This document shows, in pieces, positions 1-9,300 of a stretch of 64,000 nucleotides of DNA. The translations under genes were made by a program, and so were the position numbers. The notes under the pieces were generated by a model. The model ran no database searches, was not told the DNA's origin, and saw nothing but the letters and a program-made list of their open reading frames with translations. Position 1 is the stretch's first letter. Each line of letters starts with the position of its first letter. Source of the DNA: a bacterium (GTDB lineage: Bacteria; Joyebacterota; Joyebacteria; Joyebacterales; Joyebacteraceae); the NCBI GenBank assembly GCA_025782395.1, contig JALGZD010000176.1, positions 1 through 64,000 of the forward strand, read 5' to 3'.

Positions 1-135
1 TATCGTAAGCTGTTTGTCATGAACGGATCTCCATGCGACCTGCACGAGAGAGATCTGAGCGTCAGTCCGTTTCGCTTTGAATCCATGACCGTGGCAGCTT
101 CCGTGCCGCGCCGGCGTCGGCAAGAGGGAGACAGC

Positions 136-2544
136 ATGAGGATAGGGGTCTACGTGTGCCACTGCGGTGGCAACATATCAGAGACGGTGGACGTCAAGGC
201 AGTCGCAGCGGCCGCGGAGCAACGGCCCGGCGTCGTGGTCGCGCGCGACTACGGACACATGTGTTCCGATCTAGGACAGAAGCTCATCCTGGATGACATC
301 AAGGAGCACGACCTCGACAGGGTCGTAGTTGCAGCGTGTTCCCCGCACTTCCAGGGCGCAACATTCATGAATGTGCTTGAGACCGGTGGGCTGAGCCCGT
401 ACGTGTTCGAGATGGCCAACATCCGCGAGCAGTGCGCGTGGCCTCACTACGGCGAGCCGGAGACAGCAACGCTGAAATCGATAGAGCTTACGAACATGGC
501 TATCGCGAAGGCCGGACTCGACGAATCCCTCGACAAGAAGACGATGCCGATCGGAAAGAGGGTGCTCGTCATCGGCGGGGGCATCGCGGGAATCCAGGCG
601 TCTCTCGATCTTGCCGACTCGGGTTTCGAGGTCCACCTGGTTGAGAAGAATCCCTCGATCGGCGGCAAGATGGCGCAGCTGTCGAGAACTTTCCCCACCG
701 AGGATTGCTCCGCGTGCATCCTGAGCCCGAAGATGGCGGACGTGCCTGCCAATCCGAACATCGACCTGCTCACGTACTCGGAGATCGAGAGCGTCGAGGG
801 TTACCTCGGCAATTTCGAGGTCACGGTCATCAGGAAGCCGACCTACGTCGATCCCGACCTGTGTACGGCGTGTGGTCTCTGCGAAGAAGCCTGCCCCGTC
901 AAGGTCCCTTGTGAGTTCGAGGAAGGCTTGCTCGACCGCAAGGCCATCCACGTACCGTTCGACTTCGCGGTTCCATACAAGTACCTGATTGACGAAAGCG
1001 TGTGTCTGAGACTTACCAGAGGCGGTGATGTCTGCGGACTCTGCCAGAAGGCGTGCCCAAAGGACGCCATTGATTTCAACAGGAAGTCCGAGAAGGTTCG
1101 CTTCACCGTCGACACGATCGTCGTTGCCACGGGATACGACATCTTCGACGCAACGGAGAAGAAGGTCTACGGATACGGGAAGTACAAGAACGTTATCACA
1201 GCGCTCGAGATGGAACGCATGATCGTTAACGGAGCAGCAGGCAAACCTATAAGACCGGTCAAGGGCAGGATCGGCTTCATTCAGTGTGTGGGATCCAGAG
1301 ACGAGCAGGTCGGCAACGAGTACTGCTCGAGGGTGTGCTGCATGTATGCGACCAAGCTCTCCCAACTGCTCAAGCGCTCCGATCCCACAAGAGAGATCTA
1401 CGTTTTCTATACGGATCTCCGGGCGTTCGGAAAGGGGTTCGAGGAGTACTACAAGCGGGCGCAGACGGACGGCGTGAAGTTCGTCCGCGGTCGCGTGGCT
1501 GAGCTCATCGAGGATCCGGTCACAAAGAGTGTCACCGTCAAGGTAGAGGACACGCTCTCTCGCCGGATGATAGAGGCGGAGTTCGATCTCGTCGTGCTGT
1601 CGGTGGGACTCAAGCCGAACGCGGGTACGGAGAGGATCGCGGAGATACTGAAGCTCGCGAAGAGCCCCGACGGATTTCTGCAGGAGGCCCACCCGAAATT
1701 CAGACCCGTCGACACTCTCAAGGAAGGCATATTCCTCGCAGGCGCGGTCCAGGGACCGAAAGACATCCCGGACGCCGTGGCGTCGGCAAGCGCCGCTGCG
1801 GCAAGAGCCGTCCGACTGATGAACCAGGGTGAGTTCTCTCTTGACCCGGTGCTCGCATACGTCCACGAGGATATCTGCGATGGTTGCGGCCTCTGTGTGG
1901 AGAGCTGTCTGCCCGGCGCCATCTCCATGTCGTCGAACGTCGCACAGATCAATGAGACGCTCTGCACGGGCTGCGGGATCTGCATCGCCGCGTGCCCGAT
2001 CGACGCGATGGATCTCCACTGCTACGCGAACGACCAGCTTCTGGCTGAAGTCGAGGCCGCCATCTCCGAACGCCGCGACGGCGGAATCAGGATCATCGTG
2101 TTTGCCGATGACACGACGACGTATCGTCTTGCCGACAACGTCGGAACCGGAAGGCTTCCCTACGCGCCGGAGACGAGGATAATCAGGGTTCCCAGCGGCA
2201 GCAGAGCAACGCCTGCTCTCATACTGAAGGCGTTCGCTCTTGGAATCGATGGTGTCTTTGTGGGTGAGAGCGAGAGTAAGTCATCACCGTACGCAGGCAT
2301 TGGCCCAGCGCTGTCGCGCAATATCGAGCAGACGAGAGCCTTTCTGCGCGAGCACGGAATAGAACCGGAGCGCGTGCGTGCAAAGGAGTTCGTGACTATC
2401 ATGCTGGGAGGATTTGTGGCGCAGCTCAACGAGCTCACCGCGTTCGCAGAAAACGCCGGTCCGGTGCCGGATGAGAAGAGAAAGGCGCTCGAAGAGACCC
2501 TGGCGAACGGACTCCCACGCGCGGAAGCGCAGGTGGCACAATGA
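136..2544 (+). CDS. hdrA: HdrA-like FAD/iron-sulfur subunit with degenerate MvhD-like C-terminus
   Basis: Soluble heterodisulfide-reductase subunit A family, the flavin electron-bifurcating hub of HdrABC complexes. I chose ATG 136 because a GAGGGAG Shine-Dalgarno precedes it and MRIGVYVCHCGGNI is the usual HdrA N-terminus; the frame is open upstream to base 19. About 802 aa: N-terminal Cys segment, FAD Rossmann motif GGGIAG near residue 150, the HdrA motif DCSACILSPKM, a ferredoxin pair (CTACGLCEEACP and CGLCQKACP), a CVGSRD segment with Cys pairs, and a second ferredoxin pair near residues 585-630 (CDGCGLCVESC, CTGCGICIAACP). Residues about 650-760 align with MvhD, the hydrogenase/formate dehydrogenase adaptor, but without its cysteines. 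It overlaps hdrC by ATGA, indicating translational coupling. The family call is sure; physiological partners are unknown because the region upstream lies outside the window. Confidence 0.93.
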   Translation: MRIGVYVCHCGGNISETVDVKAVAAAAEQRPGVVVARDYGHMCSDLGQKLILDDIKEHDLDRVVVAACSPHFQGATFMNVLETGGLSPYVFEMANIREQCAWPHYGEPETATLKSIELTNMAIAKAGLDESLDKKTMPIGKRVLVIGGGIAGIQASLDLADSGFEVHLVEKNPSIGGKMAQLSRTFPTEDCSACILSPKMADVPANPNIDLLTYSEIESVEGYLGNFEVTVIRKPTYVDPDLCTACGLCEEACPVKVPCEFEEGLLDRKAIHVPFDFAVPYKYLIDESVCLRLTRGGDVCGLCQKACPKDAIDFNRKSEKVRFTVDTIVVATGYDIFDATEKKVYGYGKYKNVITALEMERMIVNGAAGKPIRPVKGRIGFIQCVGSRDEQVGNEYCSRVCCMYATKLSQLLKRSDPTREIYVFYTDLRAFGKGFEEYYKRAQTDGVKFVRGRVAELIEDPVTKSVTVKVEDTLSRRMIEAEFDLVVLSVGLKPNAGTERIAEILKLAKSPDGFLQEAHPKFRPVDTLKEGIFLAGAVQGPKDIPDAVASASAAAARAVRLMNQGEFSLDPVLAYVHEDICDGCGLCVESCLPGAISMSSNVAQINETLCTGCGICIAACPIDAMDLHCYANDQLLAEVEAAISERRDGGIRIIVFADDTTTYRLADNVGTGRLPYAPETRIIRVPSGSRATPALILKAFALGIDGVFVGESESKSSPYAGIGPALSRNIEQTRAFLREHGIEPERVRAKEFVTIMLGGFVAQLNELTAFAENAGPVPDEKRKALEETLANGLPRAEAQVAQ

Positions 2545-2864
2545 CCAAGACAATGATGATAACCAAAGAGGGTGAAGCGTTCCTCGCCAGGATCCAAGAG
2601 ATAAGTGGAGAAGCCATCACGGCGTGCGACCAGTGTGGAACGTGTTCCGGCAGCTGCCCCATGGCATCGGAGATGGACATCACTCCCTCGGAGATGATCA
2701 GGAAGACGCAAATGGGGCAACAGGATGTGCTCAGCACTAAGGCAATGTGGCTCTGCGCTGCTTGCTTCGCCTGCACGGTGAGATGTCCGAGAGGCATAGA
2801 CCTGTCGAAGATCGCCGAGGCCCTCAGGCAGATACAAGAAGCGGCGCTCGACCAAGCGGAATGA
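2541..2864 (+). CDS. hdrC: HdrC-like 4Fe-4S subunit
   Basis: Small ferredoxin-like subunit that passes electrons from HdrA to HdrB. The 107-aa protein has two canonical [4Fe-4S] motifs, CDQCGTCSGSCP (about residues 29-40) and CAACFACTVRCP (about 71-82), as in methanogen and bacterial HdrC. There is no membrane segment, so it fits the soluble HdrABC type and not HdrDE. Its start overlaps the hdrA stop (ATGA) and hdrB follows after 37 nt, so the three genes form one operon. Length and cysteine spacing are normal for the family. Confidence 0.93.
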   Translation: MTKTMMITKEGEAFLARIQEISGEAITACDQCGTCSGSCPMASEMDITPSEMIRKTQMGQQDVLSTKAMWLCAACFACTVRCPRGIDLSKIAEALRQIQEAALDQAE

Positions 2865-2901
2865 CCCGTCACAGCCCGTTCACGCCCGACCGGCGCGGAC
2901 G

Positions 2902-3801
2902 GTGTTCCCATACTACCCGGGATGCACTCTCAAGACGACGGCCCAGAACTTCGAGGACTCCGCGTTGGCGACCACGGCGATCCTAGGGATAGACCTTATG
3001 GAGATACCGCGGTGGAACTGCTGCGGCGTGGTCTCCTCTCTCGTGGAAAACGACCGCATGCACCACGTTGCACCCCTCAGGAACATCATCAGGGCACAGG
3101 AGATGGTGGCTGAACGAGGCGAGGAGATCGAGAGCCGACTGATCACGCTCTGCTCCATGTGCACTAACACGCTCCGAAGAACGAATCTGTTCCTGAAACA
3201 GAACCCCGAGGACCTCGAGGCCGTCAACGACTACATGTCTCTCGAGGACGACTACGAAGGCGGCGTCGAGATCGCTCATCTCCTTGAGATTCTGCGTGAG
3301 CGCGGTTTCGATACAGTGACGGACAAGGTATCGAACTCTCTCGAGGGCCTGAATGTCGCCGCGTACTACGGGTGCATGCTCCTCCGGCCGAAAGACATCG
3401 GTATCGACGACCCGGAGGATCCGACGATCCAAGAGGATCTGATCGGCGCGCTCGGCGCCACGGCCGTAGACACGCCGTACAAGAAGATGTGCTGTGGCAG
3501 CTATCAGACCGTGCAGGACAGATACGCTGTTGCTGAGCTGGCCTACGATATCCTCACCCACGCGCAGCGCGAGGGCGCAGAAGTGATCATCACTGCATGT
3601 CCACTCTGCGCATTCAACCTCGATGACCGCCAGAAAGAGGTACGCGAGCGACATCCGGAGTTTATGAGCATCCCCGTTCTCTACTTCACCCAGCTGATGG
3701 CTCTGGCCTTCGGGCTTGGAGAAGATGCGCTCGGCTTCGAACTGAACAGCGTTGACCCAAGACCGCTCCTCATGGCGAAAGGGCTTCTTGCCCCGCGGTA
3801 G
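2902..3801 (+). CDS. hdrB: HdrB-like CCG-domain subunit
   Basis: Catalytic subunit of heterodisulfide reductase-type complexes; its two CCG domains bind the non-cubane [4Fe-4S] clusters where disulfides are cleaved. Both CCG motifs are intact in 299 aa: PGC...NCCG...CSMC in the N-terminal half and YGC...MCCG...CPLC in the C-terminal half. The start appears to be GTG 2902 (GTG TTC CCA TAC), which places the first Cys at residue 8 as in other HdrB proteins; no in-frame ATG exists between the hdrC stop and this point. Bacterial homologues work with formate dehydrogenase, hydrogenase or NADH-linked partners; the physiological disulfide or other acceptor cannot be read from sequence. Confidence 0.92.
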   Translation: MFPYYPGCTLKTTAQNFEDSALATTAILGIDLMEIPRWNCCGVVSSLVENDRMHHVAPLRNIIRAQEMVAERGEEIESRLITLCSMCTNTLRRTNLFLKQNPEDLEAVNDYMSLEDDYEGGVEIAHLLEILRERGFDTVTDKVSNSLEGLNVAAYYGCMLLRPKDIGIDDPEDPTIQEDLIGALGATAVDTPYKKMCCGSYQTVQDRYAVAELAYDILTHAQREGAEVIITACPLCAFNLDDRQKEVRERHPEFMSIPVLYFTQLMALAFGLGEDALGFELNSVDPRPLLMAKGLLAPR

Positions 3802-3847
3802 AGAAGCGGAGTTCTGAAGCTAGGCAACCACATGGGAGACGAGACCA

Positions 3848-4831
3848 ATGAGAGCTGGAAGCTCAGTATGCGCCGTCTTCACGGCAGTGACTCTCAACCT
3901 CCTCGCCGCCTGGTGCGGGGCGACGGAGCCGGTGGCCACGTTCTCGATCGTGGCCTTCGATGAGGCAACAGGTGAACTTGGCGTTGCCGTGCAATCGAAG
4001 TTCTTTGCCGTAGGATCAGTAGTACCGTGGGCCAGAGCCGGTGTCGGAGCCATCGCATCGCAGGCGTTTGGGAACACGACGTTCGGACCTCGTGGACTCG
4101 ACCTCATTGAGGAGGATCTCTCCCTCGAAGATGTCCTCGACCACCTGTTGACGGATGACGAGAAGCGGGAGCAACGCCAGATAGGCATCGTGGATGCGTC
4201 CGGGAATTCGATCGCTTTCACGGGCGACGAGTGCATGGACTGGGCAGGCCACCGGGCCGGCCGCCACTACTCGGTCCAGGGTAACATCCTGGTAAGCGAG
4301 AAGACCGTCGACGCCATGGCGAGCACATTCGAGGAGACGGAAGGGCTTCTCGGTGAGCGTCTCATGCGGGCCATCGAGGCCGGACAGGAGGCGGGAGGCG
4401 ACTCGCGCGGGATGCAGTCGGCGGCGATCCTCATCGTCAGTGCGGGCGGCGGGTACGGAGGTTACAACGATCGCTACTGCGACCTGAGGGTCGACGATCA
4501 CGAGAACCCGATCGCGGAGCTCAGGAGGATCTTCAACATCTGGAAAGAAGTGGCGCTCATCACGGAGGGCTACCGTCTTCTCCACGAGGGCAATCATGAG
4601 GAAGCCATCGCTGTCGGCAGGAGAGCCGTGGAGCAGTTCCCAGAAAGCGCGGAGTGCCGCTATCACCTCGCGTGCTATCTGTCACGTGGAGGCATGCGTG
4701 ATGAAGCGATGCGCGAACTCGGGAAGGCCGTCGTGGGAGATGCAGAACTCGGCCCACGGGCAAAGCTGGATCCGGATTTCGAACCGCTGAGGAACGATCC
4801 TGAATTTCATCTGATCACGGGAGCGCCGTAG
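3848..4831 (+). CDS. DUF1028 Ntn-hydrolase-like protein with TPR tail
   Basis: Secreted or exported DUF1028 family protein, 327 aa. Residues 1-24 look like a signal peptide (hydrophobic AVFTAVTLNLLAAWCGA). The mature protein starts with TFSIVAFDEATGELGVAVQS, the hallmark DUF1028 start, and continues with FGNTTFGPRGLDL and QGNILVS motifs characteristic of the family, which has an Ntn-hydrolase-like fold. About residues 240-327 form TPR-like helices (EGNHEEAIAVGRRAVEQFPE). Function is not established for the family. It follows hdrB by 46 nt in the same direction, but a functional link to the Hdr genes is not evident. Confidence 0.85.
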   Translation: MRAGSSVCAVFTAVTLNLLAAWCGATEPVATFSIVAFDEATGELGVAVQSKFFAVGSVVPWARAGVGAIASQAFGNTTFGPRGLDLIEEDLSLEDVLDHLLTDDEKREQRQIGIVDASGNSIAFTGDECMDWAGHRAGRHYSVQGNILVSEKTVDAMASTFEETEGLLGERLMRAIEAGQEAGGDSRGMQSAAILIVSAGGGYGGYNDRYCDLRVDDHENPIAELRRIFNIWKEVALITEGYRLLHEGNHEEAIAVGRRAVEQFPESAECRYHLACYLSRGGMRDEAMRELGKAVVGDAELGPRAKLDPDFEPLRNDPEFHLITGAP

Positions 4832-4943
4832 GATCTCTACGCAACACGCAGTTCCACCGGAACTTAGGCGTTGAGTGACAGCTCGCTGAGTGCTAATCTG
4901 CCGTCAGAGAGCCTGGGACGCTGGAGTTGCGAGGGCACATCCA

Positions 4944-6179
4944 ATGGGCAACGCAGAACCACGATCCCACCGCGCCGCAGGTCTTCCCCGCAATGTCTGG
5001 GTGATGACCATCACCAGCTTCCTCACGGACATCTCGTCCGAGATGATCGTCAACGTCCTTCCTCTTTTCCTGTTCACGGTACTCGGAGTGTCGACGATGT
5101 TCATCGGCGTGGTCGAGGGCGTCGCCGAGACAACGGCCAGCGTGGTCAAGCTCTTCTCGGGCTGGTTCTCAGATCGTATCGGAAAGAGGAAGGGGCTCGC
5201 CGTCCTCGGTTACGGCATCTCTACGGCGGCCAAGCCGTTTCTCTATTTCGCAGCAAGCTGGAATGCTGTACTCACCGTGAGATTCGCCGACCGTCTCGGA
5301 AAGGGCATCCGCACGGCCCCCCGCGATGCGCTCATCGCAGATAGCGTGACCAAGCGCCAACGCGGGATTGCCTTCGGACTCCACCGCTCCGGTGACACGG
5401 CCGGAGCCGTCATCGGCATAGCCATCGCCCTTGGCATTCTGTTGGCCGTGCAGAAAGACGTCCAGCTGCTTTCACGAGCGACTTTCCAGACCATCGTTCT
5501 CGCCAGCATGATCCCGGCTGTACTGGCCGTCGTGGTCCTTGCGCTTGGAGCAAGAGAGGTCGGGATCGGCGGTCGAAAACGGTTACCGTGCTTCTCCCTG
5601 GCCGGCTTCGACCGCAAGTTCAAGATCTTCCTCCTTATATCGATCGTATTCACGCTTGGCAACTCGTCGGACGCATTTCTCATCCTCCGCGCGCAGAACA
5701 CCGGCCTCTCGGTCGCGGGCGTGCTTGGAATGATGATCACGTTCAACGTGGTCTATGCCGCAGTATCGAACCCTGCCGGTGCTCTCTCGGACCGCTTCGA
5801 CCGCCGCCGCTTCCTGATTATCGGCTGGCTGCTTTATGCCGCCGTCTACCTCGGCTTTGTGTTCGCGCGACAGGGCTGGCATGCGTGGACGCTCATGGGT
5901 TTCTACGGCATCTACTACGGCCTGACATACGGAGTCGCGAAGGCATACGTTGCGGATCTTGTTCCCGCAGAACTCAGGGGGACCGCCTATGGAGTCTACA
6001 ACGCGGCTATCGGCGTGACGGCTCTCCCGGCAAGTCTCATCGCCGGCGCGCTCTGGCAGGGGGTTGGTCACTGGCCCGGATTGGGACCGAAGGCTCCTTT
6101 TCTCTTCGGGGCCGTTCTCGCATTTGCAGCTGCCGTCATGCTCACAGGACTTCGTGGTGGATCGCCGGCTGAACGATGA
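4944..6179 (+). CDS. Major facilitator superfamily transporter
   Basis: Inner-membrane secondary transporter, about 411 aa from ATG 4944, the start that has a GAGG element 9 nt upstream and removes a hydrophilic leader. Twelve hydrophobic segments can be traced. The loop between TM2 and TM3 carries the MFS signature GWFSDRIGKRKG and the second half repeats it as GALSDRFDRRR. The opening TSFLTDISSEMI...LPLFL is typical of a family of bacterial MFS proteins of unknown substrate. It stands alone; the next gene starts 218 nt downstream. Confidence 0.88.
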   Translation: MGNAEPRSHRAAGLPRNVWVMTITSFLTDISSEMIVNVLPLFLFTVLGVSTMFIGVVEGVAETTASVVKLFSGWFSDRIGKRKGLAVLGYGISTAAKPFLYFAASWNAVLTVRFADRLGKGIRTAPRDALIADSVTKRQRGIAFGLHRSGDTAGAVIGIAIALGILLAVQKDVQLLSRATFQTIVLASMIPAVLAVVVLALGAREVGIGGRKRLPCFSLAGFDRKFKIFLLISIVFTLGNSSDAFLILRAQNTGLSVAGVLGMMITFNVVYAAVSNPAGALSDRFDRRRFLIIGWLLYAAVYLGFVFARQGWHAWTLMGFYGIYYGLTYGVAKAYVADLVPAELRGTAYGVYNAAIGVTALPASLIAGALWQGVGHWPGLGPKAPFLFGAVLAFAAAVMLTGLRGGSPAER

Positions 6180-6219
6180 CGAAATGGCTGGACATTCATG
6201 GAAAGGTGCTCGCTTGCCT

Positions 6220-6320
6220 AGGCACAGTGCCTGCGTGCCAAGTAAAATGCTTGCAACCTGATGAGGCAATGATAGGATACCCGTGCGGGTGACCGTGTCG
6301 GGTGTGAGTGCACACCCGAC
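6220..6320 (+). promoter_or_regulatory. Inverted repeats upstream of the hybrid kinase gene
   Basis: The 218-nt gap before the sensor kinase holds two perfect inverted repeats. AGGCACAGTGCCT (6220-6232) is a 13-bp odd palindrome. A 10-bp stem, GTCGGGTGTG (6297-6306) pairing with CACACCCGAC (6311-6320), closes a 4-nt AGTG loop. No T-run follows, so a Rho-independent terminator is unlikely. Operators or a 5'-UTR hairpin are possible; that is inference. Confidence 0.35.
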
Positions 6321-6397
6321 CTGCATTCCGGGGAGCCGGCCCGGTGGAAGTGATGACACGAAGCTCATATACGCACTTTTGAGAGAAACACAGCGAA

Positions 6398-9300
6398 ATG
6401 AAGAGACGCTCGACATGCTGTCTGTTTCTATCCCTATACACGGCCATCGTGGCGATCCTTGCGCTTTGGCCCCTCGCGTGCAACGCGCAGGATGCATCTA
6501 CAGAGGGCCCCGGAGCGACCCCACCACTCCTCGTGCGAGGCGATGACAGCTACCCGCCGTACGAGTTCCTCGATGAGCACGGTCAGCCGAACGGATTCAA
6601 CGTCGATCTCTTGAGAGCCGTCGCTGAAGAGGCCAATCTCAACATCGAAATAGACCTTGGACCGTGGTCGGAAGTCAGAGAAGACATCGAATCCGGGCGT
6701 GTCCGTATTGTCACCGGCATGTTCAGGTCGGTTGAGAGAAGTGCCTCGGTCGACTTCTCGGATCCGTGCGTCGCTGTCTCGCACTCCGTCTTCGTCAGGA
6801 AGGGCTCTCACATTCGCTCGCTTGAGGACGCTGCCGGGATGTCGATAATCGTCCAAGAAGACGATATCATGCACGACTACATCATGGAGACGGGGCTGAC
6901 CGACAGGATCGTGCTGGTTGAAAACCAACAAGAGGCACTCGATCTCCTTGTGCAAGGGGAACACGACTGCGCCCTTCTCGCGAAAGGGCCCGCCCTCCAC
7001 CACATCCTTGCCGACGGACTCACCGGCGTCATCGATCCCGTCGGTGAGCCCATTCTCGAGAGAGAGTTCTGCTTCGCGGTGGTTCGGGGAAATGCACCAC
7101 TCCTTCTCAAATTGAACAAGGGCCTTGCCGGTGTCCGGGCATCGGGAGAGTATGATGAGATCTACTCCAACTGGTTCTCGTCGGTCGCGTCGGGAACTCT
7201 GCTGGCACGACTGCTCAGACTTGCTGCGTGGGTCGTAGTTCCGCTCGTGCTTCTGCTCGGCGGGGCGCTCTACTGGTCTCGTGCACTTGAGAAAGAGGTC
7301 GCCAGGAAAACTCGTGAGCTCAAGCGCGAGCTCTCCGCACGCATCCAGGCGGAGGAAATCATCAGCGAGCGGGAGAATCAGCTTCGGCGTATCCTGGAAA
7401 ACATGCCGACCATGATCTTCGCCTACGACGAACACCACCGCATTATCGTGTGGAACCGTGAATGCGAGCGGGTCACCGGCTTCACGGCTGAGGAAACAAT
7501 GAAAGCTAGAGACCCGTTGGAGCTTCTGTACCCCGATCCGGACTACCGTGCGGCGATGTTGAAAAAATGGGAGGAGCGTGGTCGCGATTACCGCGGATGG
7601 GAGTGGGCGATCACCCACAAGGACGGCGGCAGGCGCCTTGTCTCATGGTCCAACATCTCCGACACAATGCCGATTGAAGGATGCAACAACTGGGGAACAG
7701 GTGTGGACATCACCTGGAAGGAAGACGCCTTGAACTCGCTCCAGCTGAGCGAGGAGCGCTACCGCCTCATCTCCGCACTCACCTCGGACTACGCCTACGC
7801 ATTCAGAGTCAACGGCGATCAGCTGTCTGTCGAGTGGGTGACTGATGCGATCACCCGGATAACAGGATTCACGGTAGCCGATATGCGGGCGAGCGGCGGA
7901 TGGGGAGCCTTGATCGATTCCAACGATCTTGATGTCAGAATGGAGCAGCTCAAAGCTCTCAGGCGCGGCGAACCGAAGACGGTCGAGTACCGGATAGTCA
8001 CCAAGAGCGGTGCGACGCGCTGGCTTGAGGATTGCGCCATGCCGGTCATGGGAGATGATGGCACAAGCGTGACACACATCTACGGGTCCGTCAGGGACAT
8101 CACTCAGGAGAAACAGACGGAGCTGGCCAGACGCGAGAGCGAACAGCGATACCGCGCGCTCTTTGCCCAAGCAAGCGACGCCATTTTCCTGCTGCTGGGA
8201 GAGATGTTCATCGATTGCAACGGCAAGGCGCTCGAAATGTTCGCGTGCACGCGTGACCAGATCATCGGGCAGCCACCGTATCGCTTCTCGCCCCCGAAGC
8301 AGCCTGACGGCCGCGACTCCAAGGATAACGCCCGCGAGAAGATAGGTGCTGCACTGAGAGGCACTCCACAGGTCTTCGAGTGGACGCACAGCCGATACGA
8401 CGACACGACCTTCGATACGGAAGTCAGTCTGAACGCCGTCGAACTCGATGGGACACAGTATGTCCAGGCTTTCGTTCGCGACGTCAGTGAGCGGCACCAG
8501 ATCGACAAGCTGACCCGCGTGCAGAGAGATCTCGGAGTCGCCCTCCACTCCGCCATGGATCCGGATCAGGCGCTCAGCCTCTGCCTCGACGCCGCGCTAC
8601 GCATTTCGGGCATGGACTCGGGCGGCATCTACCTGTTCGACGATGCGACCGGAGAGATCAGGCTTGGTTCTCACAGGGGGCTCTCCGATGAGTTCGTGGC
8701 CACAGCCGGCTACTACGGCCCCGACGGTCCGAATGCGAAGCTCGTGGCGGCCCGCGAGGCTATCTACACCATACATGACGATCTGGACGTCCCAAAGGAT
8801 GAGAACTGCATGGACGAGGGACTCCGTGCGGTCGGGGTGCTCCCCATCGTGCAGGAAAACCACGTGATCGGGTGCCTGAACGTTGCCTCGCACACGAGTG
8901 ACGACATCCCACTCCTCGCAAGGCGCGGGCTCGAGGGAATAGCGTCTCAGATCGGGAGTGTCATTGTCGGAGCCAGGGCAGTTGATGCGCTCCGCAGGTC
9001 GGAGGAGAAGTTCCGGGGGTTCTTCAACACGACTCGTGACGGCATCATCATCACGACGACCGAGGGCATCGCAGAGGACGCTAACCCCGCCTTTCTGGAG
9101 ATGATCGGCTACACGCTCGACGAGTTCAGGGGGATGAACCTCAGGGACGTGACACCGGAACAATGGCACGAAAGGGACCATGAGGCGTTCCGTGCCCAAG
9201 TTGTCGTCAAGGGATTCGCAGACGAGTACGAAAAGGAATACGTGAGGAAGGACGGCTCCGTGTTCCCCGCATCCGTACGCGCCTGGCGCCTCAGCGGAGA

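Noticed and set aside
271-2019. 582-codon open frame antisense to hdrA
   Set aside because: Mirror of a GC-rich coding frame; encodes no recognisable motif while the plus strand carries complete HdrA.
6297-6320. 10-bp hairpin as a Rho-independent terminator for the MFS gene
   Set aside because: No T-run follows and it lies 118 nt past the stop; kept only as an inverted repeat.
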